Positions 43,416 to 52,599 of a stretch of DNA of 64,000 bases are shown piece by piece. How positions within the stretch are numbered: position 1 is the first letter of the stretch; each line of letters starts with the position of its first letter. The stretch is from positions 2,232,001-2,296,000 of the forward strand of contig NZ_JACCBT010000001.1 in the NCBI RefSeq assembly GCF_013409045.1. The letters run 5' to 3'. Position numbers and translations under genes: made by a program. The DNA comes from Actinomadura citrea (GTDB taxonomy: Bacteria; Actinomycetota; Actinomycetes; Streptosporangiales; Streptosporangiaceae). Below the pieces are notes generated by a model. The model did not search any database and was not told the origin of the DNA. It saw only the letters and a list, made by a program, of their open reading frames with translations.

Positions 43416-44105
43416 ATGCTCGAGCAATTCAACGCCCTGGTGGACGGCCTGCCACCGGCGATGATCTACCTGATCATCGCGGCGCTGGTGTTCGCGGAGG
43501 CCGCGCTGTTCGTCGGCTTCGTGTTCCCGGGCGAGACCGCGATCGTGGTCGGCGGCGTCCTCGCCAGCCAGCACGTGCTGTCGCTGCCGCTGCTGCTGGT
43601 CATCGCGGTGGTCGCCGCGGTCGCGGGCGACTCGGTCGGCTACGAGATCGGCCGTAAGTACGGGCCGCGGCTGCTGGACGTGGCGATGATGCGAAAACAC
43701 CGGGCGAAGGTCGCGGCCGCGCAGGACCTGATCCGCCGCCGCGGCGCGTTCGCGGTGTTCATCGGACGGTTCACGGCGCTGCTGCGGGCGCTCATGCCGG
43801 CGCTCGCGGGCAGTTCGCGGCTGCCGTATCCGAAGTTCCTGCTCTTCAACGTCATCGGCGGCGTCACGTGGGTGGTGACGTTCACGCTCGGCGGCTTCTT
43901 CGCGGGCACGGCGTTCGAGCACGCGGCCAAGCTCGCGGGGCGGGGCCTGGCGATCGGCCTGGCGGCCGCGGCCGTCGTCGCGCTGGTGGTGTGGAGCGTC
44001 CGCAGGCACCGCCGCGAGGCCCGCGAGGAGACCGAGGCCCAGGCCGCCGAGGACGTCCCCGCGGGCGAGCAGGCAGGCGAGTCGGCGCCGACGCTGCCGT
44101 CCTGA
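43416..44105 (+). CDS. DedA-family membrane protein
   Basis: A 229-aa DedA/SNARE-associated protein with about five hydrophobic segments. The family features are visible: a re-entrant FVFPGETAIVVGG, GDSVGYEIGRKYGPRL, and FIGRFTALLRALMPALAGSSRLPYPKF with the conserved Arg residues. Such proteins act as lipid (undecaprenyl phosphate or phospholipid) translocases in better-studied bacteria. Acidic Ala/Glu-rich cytoplasmic tail. ATG 43416. Confidence 0.88.
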   Translation: MLEQFNALVDGLPPAMIYLIIAALVFAEAALFVGFVFPGETAIVVGGVLASQHVLSLPLLLVIAVVAAVAGDSVGYEIGRKYGPRLLDVAMMRKHRAKVAAAQDLIRRRGAFAVFIGRFTALLRALMPALAGSSRLPYPKFLLFNVIGGVTWVVTFTLGGFFAGTAFEHAAKLAGRGLAIGLAAAAVVALVVWSVRRHRREAREETEAQAAEDVPAGEQAGESAPTLPS

Positions 44106-44118
44106 CGGCGGCGGCGCC

Positions 44119-45183
44119 CTAGAGGCGCATCCGGCCGCTGATCATCGGCAGGTCCAGGTAGGTGCGGATGCCGGGGTCGGCGCCGCACACGACCGGGACG
44201 GAGTTCACCGCGTGCGCGGACGCGGCGGAGATCGCATTGGAGACCCACTCCTCGCCGGCCGACAGCGTGAGCGGCGGCCGGCCGTCCACGCGCAGCGAGT
44301 ACCCGGGCCGCCCCCACTCGTCGGACATCCGCGCGGCGTCGGCCTTGTGCACGATCTCGACGGTGATCACCGGGCGGCCGGCGGCGAAGCCGCTGAACGT
44401 CCAGCGGTCCGCGGCGACCGTGCCGCGCGGGATCGGCCCGGCGGCGGTGGCGAGGTCGGCGCCGGCCAGCCGGTGGTCGACGTCCACGTCGATCTCGTCG
44501 AGGTCGACGCCGAGCCCGGCGGCGACCAGGTGCAGGCTCTCGGAGAACAGCGTCCGCATCACGGCGCGGTTGGGCCGCAGCGCCCGCAGGTACGCCTCCT
44601 CGTCCTTGCCGAACCCGAGCACGTCGTGGACCATCCGCCAGGACGGGTGCCGGGCGAAGTCGGAGCACTCGCGGGCGTAGACGTGGGTGATCCGGCGCGA
44701 CAGCCGCGACAGCACCAGCGGCATCACGTCGGCCATGAAGCCGTGGCTGACGCCGCTGCCGTGCACCGACACGCCGCCCCGCTTGCAGGCCTGCTCCAGC
44801 TCGTTCACGAAGAGCGGGCCGTGCGCCTGCGGGTAGACCAGTCCGGTGAGGGAGACCAGGTTCTTGCCGGACGCCAGCAGCGCGCAGATCGTGTCCAACT
44901 CGGCGAACCGGTCGTGCTTGGGGGTCGCGGCGTAGAGGACGCAGTCGGCCTCCAGGGCGAGGATCTCGCCGAGGTCTCCGGTCGCGGCGACGCCGACCGG
45001 GTCGCGTCCCGCGAGGGTCCCGGCGTCGACGCCCACCTTGGCCGGGGTGTGCACCCACGCGCCGGCGAGTTCCATGTCGTCGCGGTCCAGGACGGCTCGG
45101 ATCGCGCTGCGCCCGAGCGCGCCCGTCGCCCACTGCACCACGCGGTGGCGGCGGCCGGACGCGGACGCGGTGTCGAGGCTCAT
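44119..45183 (-). CDS. NAD(P)H-dependent amine dehydrogenase / dihydrodipicolinate reductase-like protein
   Basis: A 354-aa protein of the actinobacterial 'dihydrodipicolinate reductase' group related to 2,4-diaminopentanoate dehydrogenase. An N-terminal Rossmann fold (VVQWATGALGRSAIRAV) is followed by GKNLVSLTGLVYPQ and SVHGSGVSHGFMAD. It is not DapB. In mycobacteria relatives cluster with steroid or lipid catabolism, consistent with the neighbouring SDR and hydratase. ATG 45183 has GGAGGT 8 nt upstream; the open frame before it is not coding-like. Confidence 0.8.
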   Translation of the reverse strand: MSLDTASASGRRHRVVQWATGALGRSAIRAVLDRDDMELAGAWVHTPAKVGVDAGTLAGRDPVGVAATGDLGEILALEADCVLYAATPKHDRFAELDTICALLASGKNLVSLTGLVYPQAHGPLFVNELEQACKRGGVSVHGSGVSHGFMADVMPLVLSRLSRRITHVYARECSDFARHPSWRMVHDVLGFGKDEEAYLRALRPNRAVMRTLFSESLHLVAAGLGVDLDEIDVDVDHRLAGADLATAAGPIPRGTVAADRWTFSGFAAGRPVITVEIVHKADAARMSDEWGRPGYSLRVDGRPPLTLSAGEEWVSNAISAASAHAVNSVPVVCGADPGIRTYLDLPMISGRMRL

Positions 45184-45359
45184 CGCACGGGACCTCCGTT
45201 GCTCCTCGCGACGTCGACGAGTGAGGAGACTACGCGGCGGGCGCGGGGTGAATTGCGGCGATCGGCGCAACTTCCCCCCGCGTCCCATCGTACGCAGGAC
45301 TGTCGCGGCGTCCAGGCGGGAAGGAACTCCGGGGGCCGCGGCCGAGCGGGATTCGGTTT

Positions 45360-45371
45360 AGTGGTACCACT
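45360..45371. promoter_or_regulatory. Palindrome AGTGGTACCACT in a divergent promoter region
   Basis: A perfect 12-bp palindrome 59-70 nt upstream of the SDR gene and between it and the divergent reductase. A weaker repeat (ggtaa...ttacc) follows. Possibly a TetR-type operator; no regulator gene is adjacent. Confidence 0.4.
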
Positions 45372-45429
45372 GGGTAACCCCTTGATGATTACCTGGGGGC
45401 GTAGTCGGTGCGATGTGAGGAGACACGAG

Positions 45430-46332
45430 ATGTCGGAACTGCGCTACGACGGCCGCGTGGCGGTCGTGACCGGGGCTGGCCACGGCCTCGGCCGGCAGCA
45501 CGCGCTGGAGCTCGCCGCGCGCGGCGCCAAGGTCGTCGTCAACGACCTCGGCGGTGACCGGTCCGGTACCGGCGCCTCCGCCGGCCCCGCCCAGGAGGTC
45601 GTGGACGAGATCAAGAAGAACGGCGGCGAGGCCGTCGCGAACCCCGACAACGTCGCCACCCCCGAGGGCGCGCAGGCGATCGTGAAGACCGCGCTGGACG
45701 CGTTCGGCAAGGTCGACATCGTCGTCAACAACGCGGGCATCCTGCGCGACAGGTCGTTCAAGAACATGTCGGTCGAGGAGTTCGACTCGGTCATCGCCGT
45801 CCACCTGCGCGGCTCGTTCCTGGTCTCCAGCGCCGCCTGGCCGCACCTGCGCGAGCAGGGCTACGGCCGGATCGTGAACACCTCCTCGCCCGCGGGCCTG
45901 TTCGGCAACTTCGGCCAGGCCAACTACTCCACGGCCAAGATGGGCCTGGTCGGGTTCACCAAGACCCTCGCCCAGGAGGGCGCCAAGTACAACATCAAGG
46001 CCAACGCGATCGCCCCGGTCGCCTGGACCCGGATGACCGAGGACCTGCTGCCCGCCGACTTCGCCGACAAGCTCGGCGTCGAGCAGGTCACCCCGCTCGT
46101 GGCCTACCTCGTGCACGACTCCAACGAGGACTCCGGCCAGGTCTACACGGTCGGCGGCGGCCGGATCGCGAAGATCTTCGTGGCGGAGGGCCCCGGCTAC
46201 GGGCAGAAGGAGACGCTGTCGGTCGAGGACGTCCGGGACAACTGGGCGGCCATCGGCGCGGCCGAGCCGCTGACGGTGTTCGGCAACGTGGGCGAGCAGA
46301 TGGGCCCGCTGATCCAGCAGCTCACGTCCTGA
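45430..46332 (+). CDS. SDR-family oxidoreductase (3-hydroxyacyl-CoA dehydrogenase, HSD17B4-like)
   Basis: A 300-aa short-chain dehydrogenase with TGAGHGLGRQHALELAARGAKVVVNDLGG, NNAGILRD, a catalytic Ser in NTSSPAG and YSTAK, as in the dehydrogenase part of peroxisomal multifunctional enzyme type 2. These oxidise (3R)-hydroxyacyl-CoA in fatty acid or steroid side-chain beta-oxidation. GAGGAG lies 8 nt before ATG 45430. An enoyl-CoA hydratase gene follows after 4 nt, so they should be cotranscribed. Confidence 0.87.
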   Translation: MSELRYDGRVAVVTGAGHGLGRQHALELAARGAKVVVNDLGGDRSGTGASAGPAQEVVDEIKKNGGEAVANPDNVATPEGAQAIVKTALDAFGKVDIVVNNAGILRDRSFKNMSVEEFDSVIAVHLRGSFLVSSAAWPHLREQGYGRIVNTSSPAGLFGNFGQANYSTAKMGLVGFTKTLAQEGAKYNIKANAIAPVAWTRMTEDLLPADFADKLGVEQVTPLVAYLVHDSNEDSGQVYTVGGGRIAKIFVAEGPGYGQKETLSVEDVRDNWAAIGAAEPLTVFGNVGEQMGPLIQQLTS

Positions 46333-46336
46333 GCCG

Positions 46337-47134
46337 TTGAGCGGGATCGAGCTCGACCGGCGGGACGGGGTGCTCACGATCACCCTGTCCCGGCCGGAGC
46401 GCCTGAACGCGGTCGACGGCGCGCTGACCGAGGAGATGCTGGACGTCCTCAACGGGCTGATGCGCGACCCGTCCACCCGGGTGGTCGTGCTGACCGGCGC
46501 GGGCCGCGGCTTCTGCTCGGGCATGGACCTGCAGGGCGGCGACCCGGGCGGCGCGACCGGTGAGGGCCGCGTCCAGCGGCTCTACCGTGGCATCGCGCGG
46601 GGCGGCGAGGTCACCGCGCGGCTGCGGGAGATCCCGCAGCCGGTGATCGCGGCGCTGCACGGCCCCGTCGCGGGCATGGGCGTGTCCTGGGCGCTGGCCT
46701 GCGACCTGCGGGTCGCCGACCCCACGACCCGCTTCGTCGTGCCGTTCGTCGACCTCGGGCTGTCGGCCGGCGACTGCGGCCTGTCCTGGCTGCTGCCGCG
46801 CCTGGTCGGGCCGGCGAAGGCCGCGGAGATCTGCTACCGGGCGCAGCGCCTGGACGCGGCGCGCGCCGAGGCCCTCGGCCTCCTCACCGAGACCGCCCCC
46901 GAGGGCGGGGACCTGGCCGCCGCCCAGGCCCTCGCCGACGAGCTGCTCGGCAGGTCCCCCTACGGCCTGAGCCGTACGAAGGAACTGCTCAACGCGTCCC
47001 TGGACGTCCCCGGCCTGCGCCGGCAGCTCATGGCGGAGACGGCCGTGCAGACCCTGGCCTTCTTCAGCGAGGACCTCGCCGAGGGAATGGCGGCCACGCT
47101 GGAGAAACGCCGTCCCGAATTCAAGAATCGCTGA
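46337..47134 (+). CDS. Enoyl-CoA hydratase/isomerase family protein
   Basis: A 265-aa crotonase: GVLTITLSRPERLNAVD, oxyanion segment GAGRGFCSGMDLQGGD and AALHGPVAGMGVSWALACDLRVAD. The second position of the usual catalytic Glu pair is replaced by VDLGLSAGDCGLSWLLPR, which makes a plain hydratase activity less certain. TTG start at 46337, 4 nt after the SDR stop, with no better start near. Role in lipid or aromatic CoA-ester degradation with the upstream SDR. Confidence 0.87.
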   Translation: MSGIELDRRDGVLTITLSRPERLNAVDGALTEEMLDVLNGLMRDPSTRVVVLTGAGRGFCSGMDLQGGDPGGATGEGRVQRLYRGIARGGEVTARLREIPQPVIAALHGPVAGMGVSWALACDLRVADPTTRFVVPFVDLGLSAGDCGLSWLLPRLVGPAKAAEICYRAQRLDAARAEALGLLTETAPEGGDLAAAQALADELLGRSPYGLSRTKELLNASLDVPGLRRQLMAETAVQTLAFFSEDLAEGMAATLEKRRPEFKNR

Positions 47135-47158
47135 AGGTCGGCGGCCCCTGCCAGGGGT

Positions 47159-47224
47159 GTTCGGGGGCACCCCCCGAACAAAGGATGCCGAGACCGGCCC
47201 AAGGGGGGTGCGCCCCCCTTGGGC
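47159..47224. terminator. Two tandem hairpins between converging genes
   Basis: A 9-bp stem (gttcggggg / cccccgaac, CAC loop, 47159-47179) is followed by a 12-bp stem (gcccaagggggg / ccccccttgggc, TGCG loop, 47197-47224) whose right arm reaches the stop codon of the minus-strand gene. Confidence 0.7.
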
Positions 47225-48075
47225 TAGTCGGCGAGTGCGGTGGAGAGCGCCTCGACGTAGCGGAGGGCGGCCAGGCGGGCCAGGGCCGGGTGGGCGCCCA
47301 GGGGCGCGGAGTGGGCGGAGCCCACGGTGGCGGCGGCCGCTGCGATCAGCGCGGCCTCCGGCTCGGGCCCGATCAGGTGCGGGGCGACCGCGATGGACGC
47401 CGCGCCGGCCGCGCGCAGCTGCTCGTAGGCGGCCTTCACCGACGCCTCGTCGTTCAGCGAGGCGGTGAAGACGGGGGCCGCGAGCCGGGAGGCCAGGAGC
47501 ACGCCGGTGACCTCGGCCTGCCGGACGGCCGCCGCGCCGCCCGGAGTGGCGACGATCACACCGGACGCGGCCGTCACCATCGTCATCAGCCTGATCCGGT
47601 CGGCGCGGGCGAGCCCCGCGTCGGCGAGCCGGTCGTGCAGCGCCTCGGCGATGAGCGGGTGCGGGCCGAGCGGCTCGGCGGCGACGGTGCGCACGGGCGA
47701 GGCCGCCACGGCGGCGCGCACGGCGGCGTCCAGCGCCGGGTCGGGCCCGGTGGACAGCGGCACCACCACGGCCGCGAGCTCGTCGCCCTGCTGCCGGATC
47801 CCGGCGAGCACGGCGTGCAGGCTCGCCTCGTCGCCCTCCAGGTGCGCGACGTGGGCAGGCTGCCCGGTGTGCTCCAGCTCGACGAGCCGGGCGAGTTCGG
47901 CGGCGAGGTCGGTGCCGACCCGCCGGGCGGGTCCGGGGACGGCGAGGACGAGCGTGGGGGATCCGGGGGGCAGCAGGAAGGATTCGTCGCCGCGGTGACG
48001 GCCGCCGCGGGGTGTGCGGCGCCGTCGCGACGGCAATGCCTCGGATGCCTGGCTTTCGGGACTCACGGCGGGCAT
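47224..48075 (-). CDS. Sirohydrochlorin chelatase (CbiX)-like protein
   Basis: A 283-aa protein with two diverged CbiX-type halves. The first starts at PTLVLAVPGPARRVGTDLA, where true chelatases have a catalytic His (VGHGS), and the second near RIRLMTMVTAASG. The metal-ligating His residues are mostly absent in the first half, so chelatase activity is doubtful. A 25-residue Arg-rich N-terminal extension precedes the fold. ATG 48075 has GAGGGCG about 5 nt upstream. No siroheme or cobalamin genes are nearby. Confidence 0.65.
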   Translation of the reverse strand: MPAVSPESQASEALPSRRRRTPRGGRHRGDESFLLPPGSPTLVLAVPGPARRVGTDLAAELARLVELEHTGQPAHVAHLEGDEASLHAVLAGIRQQGDELAAVVVPLSTGPDPALDAAVRAAVAASPVRTVAAEPLGPHPLIAEALHDRLADAGLARADRIRLMTMVTAASGVIVATPGGAAAVRQAEVTGVLLASRLAAPVFTASLNDEASVKAAYEQLRAAGAASIAVAPHLIGPEPEAALIAAAAATVGSAHSAPLGAHPALARLAALRYVEALSTALAD

Positions 48076-48415
48076 CGTAACGCCCTCAGGCCCAGGAGCC
48101 GTCCTCCCGGCCCGGCCGTCGTCGTTGCCTGTAGGAATCGTGGATCTCCTTCCCGGACCGGTCGCGGCGCGAGCGGTGGTGAAGAAGCAGAGTATGGCGC
48201 ATTGTCGCGGAGCGACAGGGGGAAATGGAGCAAATTGTCCGGATTTGCCGCTATCCTCTTGTGTCGGGTTCCACAAGATCGTCTTGCCTCCGCACATCGC
48301 CGCAGGTGGCAACGAATTGCGTCAATGCGGCCGAATGCCGTCAAAGGGGTTGCGGCGGCGTCGCAGGCGGCCTTTATGATCCAGGGGCCCTCCGTGCCGG
48401 AACGTTCGAGGTCAC
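48076..48415. other. 340-bp promoter region of the first conservon
   Basis: The gap between the divergent CbiX-like gene and the histidine kinase of conservon 1. It is AT-richer than its surroundings around 48225-48330, as expected for promoters. I see no gene, RNA or strong palindrome in it. Confidence 0.5.
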
Positions 48416-51031
48416 ATGAAATCCCCCCGTAGGCGGTCGATCCGCTCGAAGGTCACCGCGCTGCTGCTCGTGCCGCTGCTCTCGCTGGTCGCGCTCTGGG
48501 GATACGCCGCGATCGTCACCGGCCGCGACGCGCTCGCCCAGCGCCGGTACCACACGCTCGACCGCGAGTTCGCGCCGAGCGGCCAGGGCGTCCTGGTCGA
48601 GCTGGGCAAGGAGCGGCTGGCCTCGGCGGTGTTCCTCAGCACCCCGCGCAAGGTCGCCGGCGGAACCTCCGCCGCCCTGCTGTCGCAGCGCTCGCGCCTC
48701 GACGCGGCCGTCGAGGACTTCCGCCGCAAGGCCACCTCCGGCGCCGCGCGCAGCGCCACCAACGCCGAGATGGAGTCCCGCGTCGGCGCGGTCCTGCGGG
48801 CGCTCGGCGGGCTCGGCGGGCTGCGCGCCGCGGTCGACGCCCGGTCCGTCGACCGGTTGGCCGCGGTCAACGGGTACGGCACGATGGTCGACAACATGCA
48901 CCGGCTCTACGACAGCCTCGTGGCCATCGACGACTCCGCGCTCTACGACTGGACGCAGTCCACCCGGCACGCCGGCCGCGGCATGGAGCTGCTGCAGCGC
49001 GAGAACGCGCTGGTCGCCGGCGCGTTCATCACCAAGGGCCGGATGACGGCGGCCGAGCACCGGTTGTTCGTGGAGATGGTCGGCGAGCAGCGCTGGCAGT
49101 GGACCAAGCAGCGCTCGCTGCTCGACCCGGTGGTCTACCGGACCGGCACCGCGCAGGTCTTCGCGTCCCCGCAGTACCAGGCGTTCACGGCGATGGAGGA
49201 CCGGGTCGCCGACGCCGATCCGCGCCGGCCGATCCCCGTCCAGCCCGGCGAGTGGCAGCGGACGGCGCAGCCGCTCGTGCTCTCGGTCAACGCGATGGTG
49301 CTCGGCAACTCCAGGCGCGCCGGGGAGCACGCCGACGACCTCGGCCGCGAGGCCTACCTCCGGCTCGCCGCCGTCGGCGGGCTCGGCCTGCTGGCCATCC
49401 TGCTGTCGGTGCTGCTGTCGCTGCGGTTCGCGCGCGGGTTCGTCCGCGAGCTGGTCGGGCTGCGCGGCTCGGCCGAGGAACTGGCCGAGCAGCGGCTTCC
49501 CGGCATCGTCGAGCGGCTCGGCCGCAACGAGAGCGTGGACGTCGCCGCGGAGGCCCCGCCCCTGCACGCCGGGCGCACCGCCGAGGTCGCCCGGCTCGCC
49601 GAGGCGTTCGCCAAGGTGCAGCGGACCGCCGTCGACGCCGCCGTCGGCCAGGCCGAGATGCGCGCGGGCGTCAGCCGCATCTTCCTCAACATCGCCCGCC
49701 GCAACCAGTCGCTCCTGCACCGCCAGCTGACGCTGCTGGACGGCCTGGAGAGCCGCGCCGAGGCCGACGACCTGGAAGACCTGTTCCGCATCGACCACCT
49801 CACCACCCGCATGCGGCGGCACGCCGAGAGCCTGATCATCCTGTCCGGCGCGACGCCGGGGCGCGGCTGGCGGCGGCCGGTGCGCTTCGCCGACGTGCTG
49901 CGCGCCGCCGTCTCGGAGATCGAGGACTACACCCGCGCGACCGTGCTGACCGACTCCGAGGACGGCCTGGTCGGCGCGGCCGTCGCCGACGTGGTGCACC
50001 TGCTGGCCGAGCTGATCGAGAACGCGGCGGTGTTCTCCCCGCCCAACACCGAGGTGCGGGTGATGGCCGAGCGCGTCGGCATCGGGTTCGCGGTCGAAGT
50101 CGAGGACCGCGGCCTCGGCGTGAAGCCGGAGCAGCTGGCCGAGGCCAACCGGCGGCTCGCCGAGCCGCCCGAGTACGACCTGGCCGACACCGACCAGCTC
50201 GGGCTGTTCGTCGTCGCGCGGCTGGCCGCCCGCCACGACATCTCCGTGACGCTCCAGCGGTCCCCGTACGGCGGCGTCACCGCGATCGTCCTGTTCCCGC
50301 ACGAGCTGGTGGTGCCGGCCGAGGAGATGGCCGCCGGAGTGGCGCCGCCCGCGGACGCGCCGCACGACGAGACCGCTGCCCTGACCGGGACCGCCGTCGA
50401 GGGCGCCCCGGGGTGGGAGCCGACGATCATGGCCGCGCCGGTCCCCGAGGGGGTCGTTCCGCTCCGCGACTCCGGTGCCCCCGGGGAGCTCGCCGCCCTT
50501 CCCGCGGACGACCCGCACCAGGGGCGGCGGAACGCTCCAGGGCACCTGGAGGGCGCCGGCGGCCGGCTGGAGGCGCCGCCCGCGCTGCCCGCGCTCACCG
50601 GACCCGCCGCGCCGGCCGCGACTCCGGCGCCCGCCGAGGATCCGGCGCCCGCCGCGCCCGTGGCACCGTGGGGCGTCCCGGATGGGCCGGCGGCCGCCGC
50701 GCCCCCGCGTCCCGCCCCGAACCCCTGGTCGGACGACGCCCACACGCCGGCGGCCGAGGGCCCCGGCGGCGCCGTCCACGAGGACCCCGCCGAGGCCGCC
50801 GGTGAGGACTGGCAGCCCGCGGGGACCCACGCCGGGTTGCCCCGCCGCGTCAGGCAGAGGAACCTGGCCCCGCAACTGCGCAAGAGGCCCCCGTCGCCTC
50901 CGCCGACCGGCGGAACCGCGACCGGGGCCGTCGCACGCTCGCCCGAGGAGGCACGCTCGCTGATGGCATCGATACAGCAGGGATGGCGGCGCGGACGCGC
51001 GTCCGACGTTGGGGATGAGGGGACCCGATGA
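48416..51031 (+). CDS. Conservon 1 sensor histidine kinase-like protein (CvnA type, NIT domain)
   Basis: An 871-aa membrane protein. N-terminal transmembrane helix (about 15-35), extracellular nitrate/nitrite-sensing-like helical domain (about 50-305) and second transmembrane helix (about 318-340). A HAMP-like segment and the dimerisation region HRQLTLLDGLE...DHLTTRMRRHAE follow, then the HATPase domain (ELIENAAVFSPPNTEV, VEDRGLGV, LGLFVVARLA). The last 250 residues are a disordered Pro/Ala-rich tail ending in a basic SLMASIQQGWRRGR motif also found in the second conservon. Its stop overlaps the roadblock gene start. It should act with the three following proteins as a G-protein-coupled-like signalling complex. 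Confidence 0.88.
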   Translation: MKSPRRRSIRSKVTALLLVPLLSLVALWGYAAIVTGRDALAQRRYHTLDREFAPSGQGVLVELGKERLASAVFLSTPRKVAGGTSAALLSQRSRLDAAVEDFRRKATSGAARSATNAEMESRVGAVLRALGGLGGLRAAVDARSVDRLAAVNGYGTMVDNMHRLYDSLVAIDDSALYDWTQSTRHAGRGMELLQRENALVAGAFITKGRMTAAEHRLFVEMVGEQRWQWTKQRSLLDPVVYRTGTAQVFASPQYQAFTAMEDRVADADPRRPIPVQPGEWQRTAQPLVLSVNAMVLGNSRRAGEHADDLGREAYLRLAAVGGLGLLAILLSVLLSLRFARGFVRELVGLRGSAEELAEQRLPGIVERLGRNESVDVAAEAPPLHAGRTAEVARLAEAFAKVQRTAVDAAVGQAEMRAGVSRIFLNIARRNQSLLHRQLTLLDGLESRAEADDLEDLFRIDHLTTRMRRHAESLIILSGATPGRGWRRPVRFADVLRAAVSEIEDYTRATVLTDSEDGLVGAAVADVVHLLAELIENAAVFSPPNTEVRVMAERVGIGFAVEVEDRGLGVKPEQLAEANRRLAEPPEYDLADTDQLGLFVVARLAARHDISVTLQRSPYGGVTAIVLFPHELVVPAEEMAAGVAPPADAPHDETAALTGTAVEGAPGWEPTIMAAPVPEGVVPLRDSGAPGELAALPADDPHQGRRNAPGHLEGAGGRLEAPPALPALTGPAAPAATPAPAEDPAPAAPVAPWGVPDGPAAAAPPRPAPNPWSDDAHTPAAEGPGGAVHEDPAEAAGEDWQPAGTHAGLPRRVRQRNLAPQLRKRPPSPPPTGGTATGAVARSPEEARSLMASIQQGWRRGRASDVGDEGTR

Positions 51032-51483
51032 TGCACAACACCGTGACCGGTGAGTTGAACTGGCTGCTCAACGACTTCGCCCAGCGGGTCACGATGGTGC
51101 GGCAGGCCGTGATCCTGTCGCGCGACGGGCTGGCCGTGGCCGCGTCCAACGAGCTCGCCCGCGAGGACGCCGAGCACCTGTCGGCGCTGGCGTCCGGCGT
51201 GCAGAGCCTCGCCCGCGGCGCCGGGCGGCACTTCGCGGGCGGCAACGTCCGGCAGACCATCATCGAGATGGACGCGCTGCTGCTGTTCGTGACGGCGGCC
51301 GGCGACGGCACCTGCCTGGCGGTGCTGGCCGAGGCGGAGGCCGACGCCGGACTCGTCGCCTACGAGATGGCGGTGCTGGTGAAGCGGGTCGGCCAGCACC
51401 TGCAGGCGAGCCCGAGGTTCGGGGCGGAGGCGGGCGGCCAGGGATTCGGAGGCGCCGGGGGGTCCGCGCCACGGGGCTTCTGA
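51028..51483 (+). CDS. Conservon 1 roadblock/LC7 protein (CvnB type)
   Basis: A 151-aa roadblock/LC7 domain protein (GELNWLLNDFAQRV, AVILSRDGLAVAAS, LFVTAAGDGTCLAVLAEAEAD). The C-terminus is a Gly-rich tail. Such MglB-like proteins dimerise and act on the partner GTPase. ATG 51028 overlaps the kinase stop; a second ATG follows at 51031. DUF742 starts 3 nt after its stop. Confidence 0.92.
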   Translation: MMHNTVTGELNWLLNDFAQRVTMVRQAVILSRDGLAVAASNELAREDAEHLSALASGVQSLARGAGRHFAGGNVRQTIIEMDALLLFVTAAGDGTCLAVLAEAEADAGLVAYEMAVLVKRVGQHLQASPRFGAEAGGQGFGGAGGSAPRGF

Positions 51484-51486
51484 CCG

Positions 51487-51867
51487 ATGACCCCGCCGGG
51501 AGAGCGCTGGCTGGACCGCGACGCCGGACCGCTCGTACGCCCCTACGCGATGACCCGGGGACGGACCCGTCCCGAGGGCGCGGGCTTCGAGCTGATCGCG
51601 GTGGTCGCGGCCACCGGCGTTCCCCCGGGCGACCGGCTGCGCTACAGCCCCGACCACGCGCGGGTGCTGCGCGGCTGTACGCGGCCGGTGACGGTCGTCG
51701 ACCTCGCGGCCGACCTCGGCCTGCCCATCGGCGTCGTGCGGGTGCTGCTCGGCGACCTGCGGGACAAGGGCCTGATCGCGGTGGTGGACGAGGCGCGCCC
51801 GGCCGAGGGCCGGCGGCCCCCGTCCGGGGTGCTGAGAGAGGTGCTCAATGGACTCCGCGCACTATGA
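51487..51867 (+). CDS. Conservon 1 DUF742 protein (CvnC type)
   Basis: A 126-aa DUF742 protein: N-terminal GPLVRPYAMTRGRTRP and C-terminal winged-helix-like half (VTVVDLAADLGLPIGVVRVLLGDLRDKGLI, VLREVLNGLRAL). In Streptomyces conservons this component binds the other Cvn proteins. Its 3' end overlaps the GTPase gene start by 20 nt, an arrangement repeated in the second conservon. Confidence 0.9.
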   Translation: MTPPGERWLDRDAGPLVRPYAMTRGRTRPEGAGFELIAVVAATGVPPGDRLRYSPDHARVLRGCTRPVTVVDLAADLGLPIGVVRVLLGDLRDKGLIAVVDEARPAEGRRPPSGVLREVLNGLRAL

Positions 51868-52498
51868 CCGGGCGCCGGGCGGGCCGGGCTTCGCGGCCCG
51901 GCCGCTCGTCACCACCAAGATCCTCATCGCGGGCGGGTTCGGCGCAGGCAAGACCACCCTGGTCGGCTCGGTCAGCGAGATCCGCCCGCTGCACACCGAG
52001 GAGCCCCTGACCGACCAGGGCTCCGGGGTCGACGACGTGGCCGGCGTCGCCGCGAAGGCGACGACGACCGTCGCCATGGACTTCGGCCGGATCACGCTGT
52101 CGGACCAGCTGCTGCTCTACCTGTTCGGCACCCCCGGTCAGGAGCGGTTCTGGTTCATGTGGGACGAGCTGGCGGCGGGCGCGATCGGCGCCGTCGTGCT
52201 CGCCGACACGCGCCGGCTGACCGGCAGCTTCCCGGCGATCGACTACTTCGAGCGCCGCGGCGTCCCGTTCGTGGTGGCCGTGAACTGCTTCGACGGCGAG
52301 CGGACGCACCGGCCGAGCGACATCGCCATCGCGCTCGACCTGGACCCCGGCGTCCCGGTGGTGCTGTGCGACGCGCGCCGGCGCGAGTCGTCCAAGGAGG
52401 TGCTCGTCGCGCTGATGGAGCACGTGCTGAGCTGGCCGGACGAAGAGGATGAGGCACCGGGCGGCCGGAAGGCCGATCATCGTGAACCCGCGACGTAG
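51848..52498 (+). CDS. Conservon 1 small GTP-binding protein (CvnD type)
   Basis: A 216-aa Ras-like ATP/GTP-binding protein: P-loop GGFGAGKTT, G3 motif FGTPGQERFWFMWDEL. The G4 position reads NCFD rather than NKxD, so base specificity may be relaxed. ATG 51848 lies inside the DUF742 gene. Last gene of conservon 1; no cytochrome P450 gene follows, unlike some Streptomyces conservons. A 101-bp gap leads to the second set. Confidence 0.9.
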   Translation: MDSAHYDRAPGGPGFAARPLVTTKILIAGGFGAGKTTLVGSVSEIRPLHTEEPLTDQGSGVDDVAGVAAKATTTVAMDFGRITLSDQLLLYLFGTPGQERFWFMWDELAAGAIGAVVLADTRRLTGSFPAIDYFERRGVPFVVAVNCFDGERTHRPSDIAIALDLDPGVPVVLCDARRRESSKEVLVALMEHVLSWPDEEDEAPGGRKADHREPAT

Positions 52499-52599
52499 TA
52501 GGCTCCCGCACACCCCCGTACTCCACGCATCGGGAGGTTTCCCCGCATGTTCCGCCCCCCAATGCCGACCGCGACACACGTGAGCAGGGTCCGCCAGCC

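Noticed and set aside
46337..47134. Naming the crotonase as a specific catabolic hydratase
   Set aside because: Catalytic Glu positions are not clearly conserved and the family is too broad to assign a substrate from sequence.
48076..48415. A short gene upstream of conservon 1
   Set aside because: Frames here have no ribosome site, no similarity and odd composition; it looks like promoter DNA.
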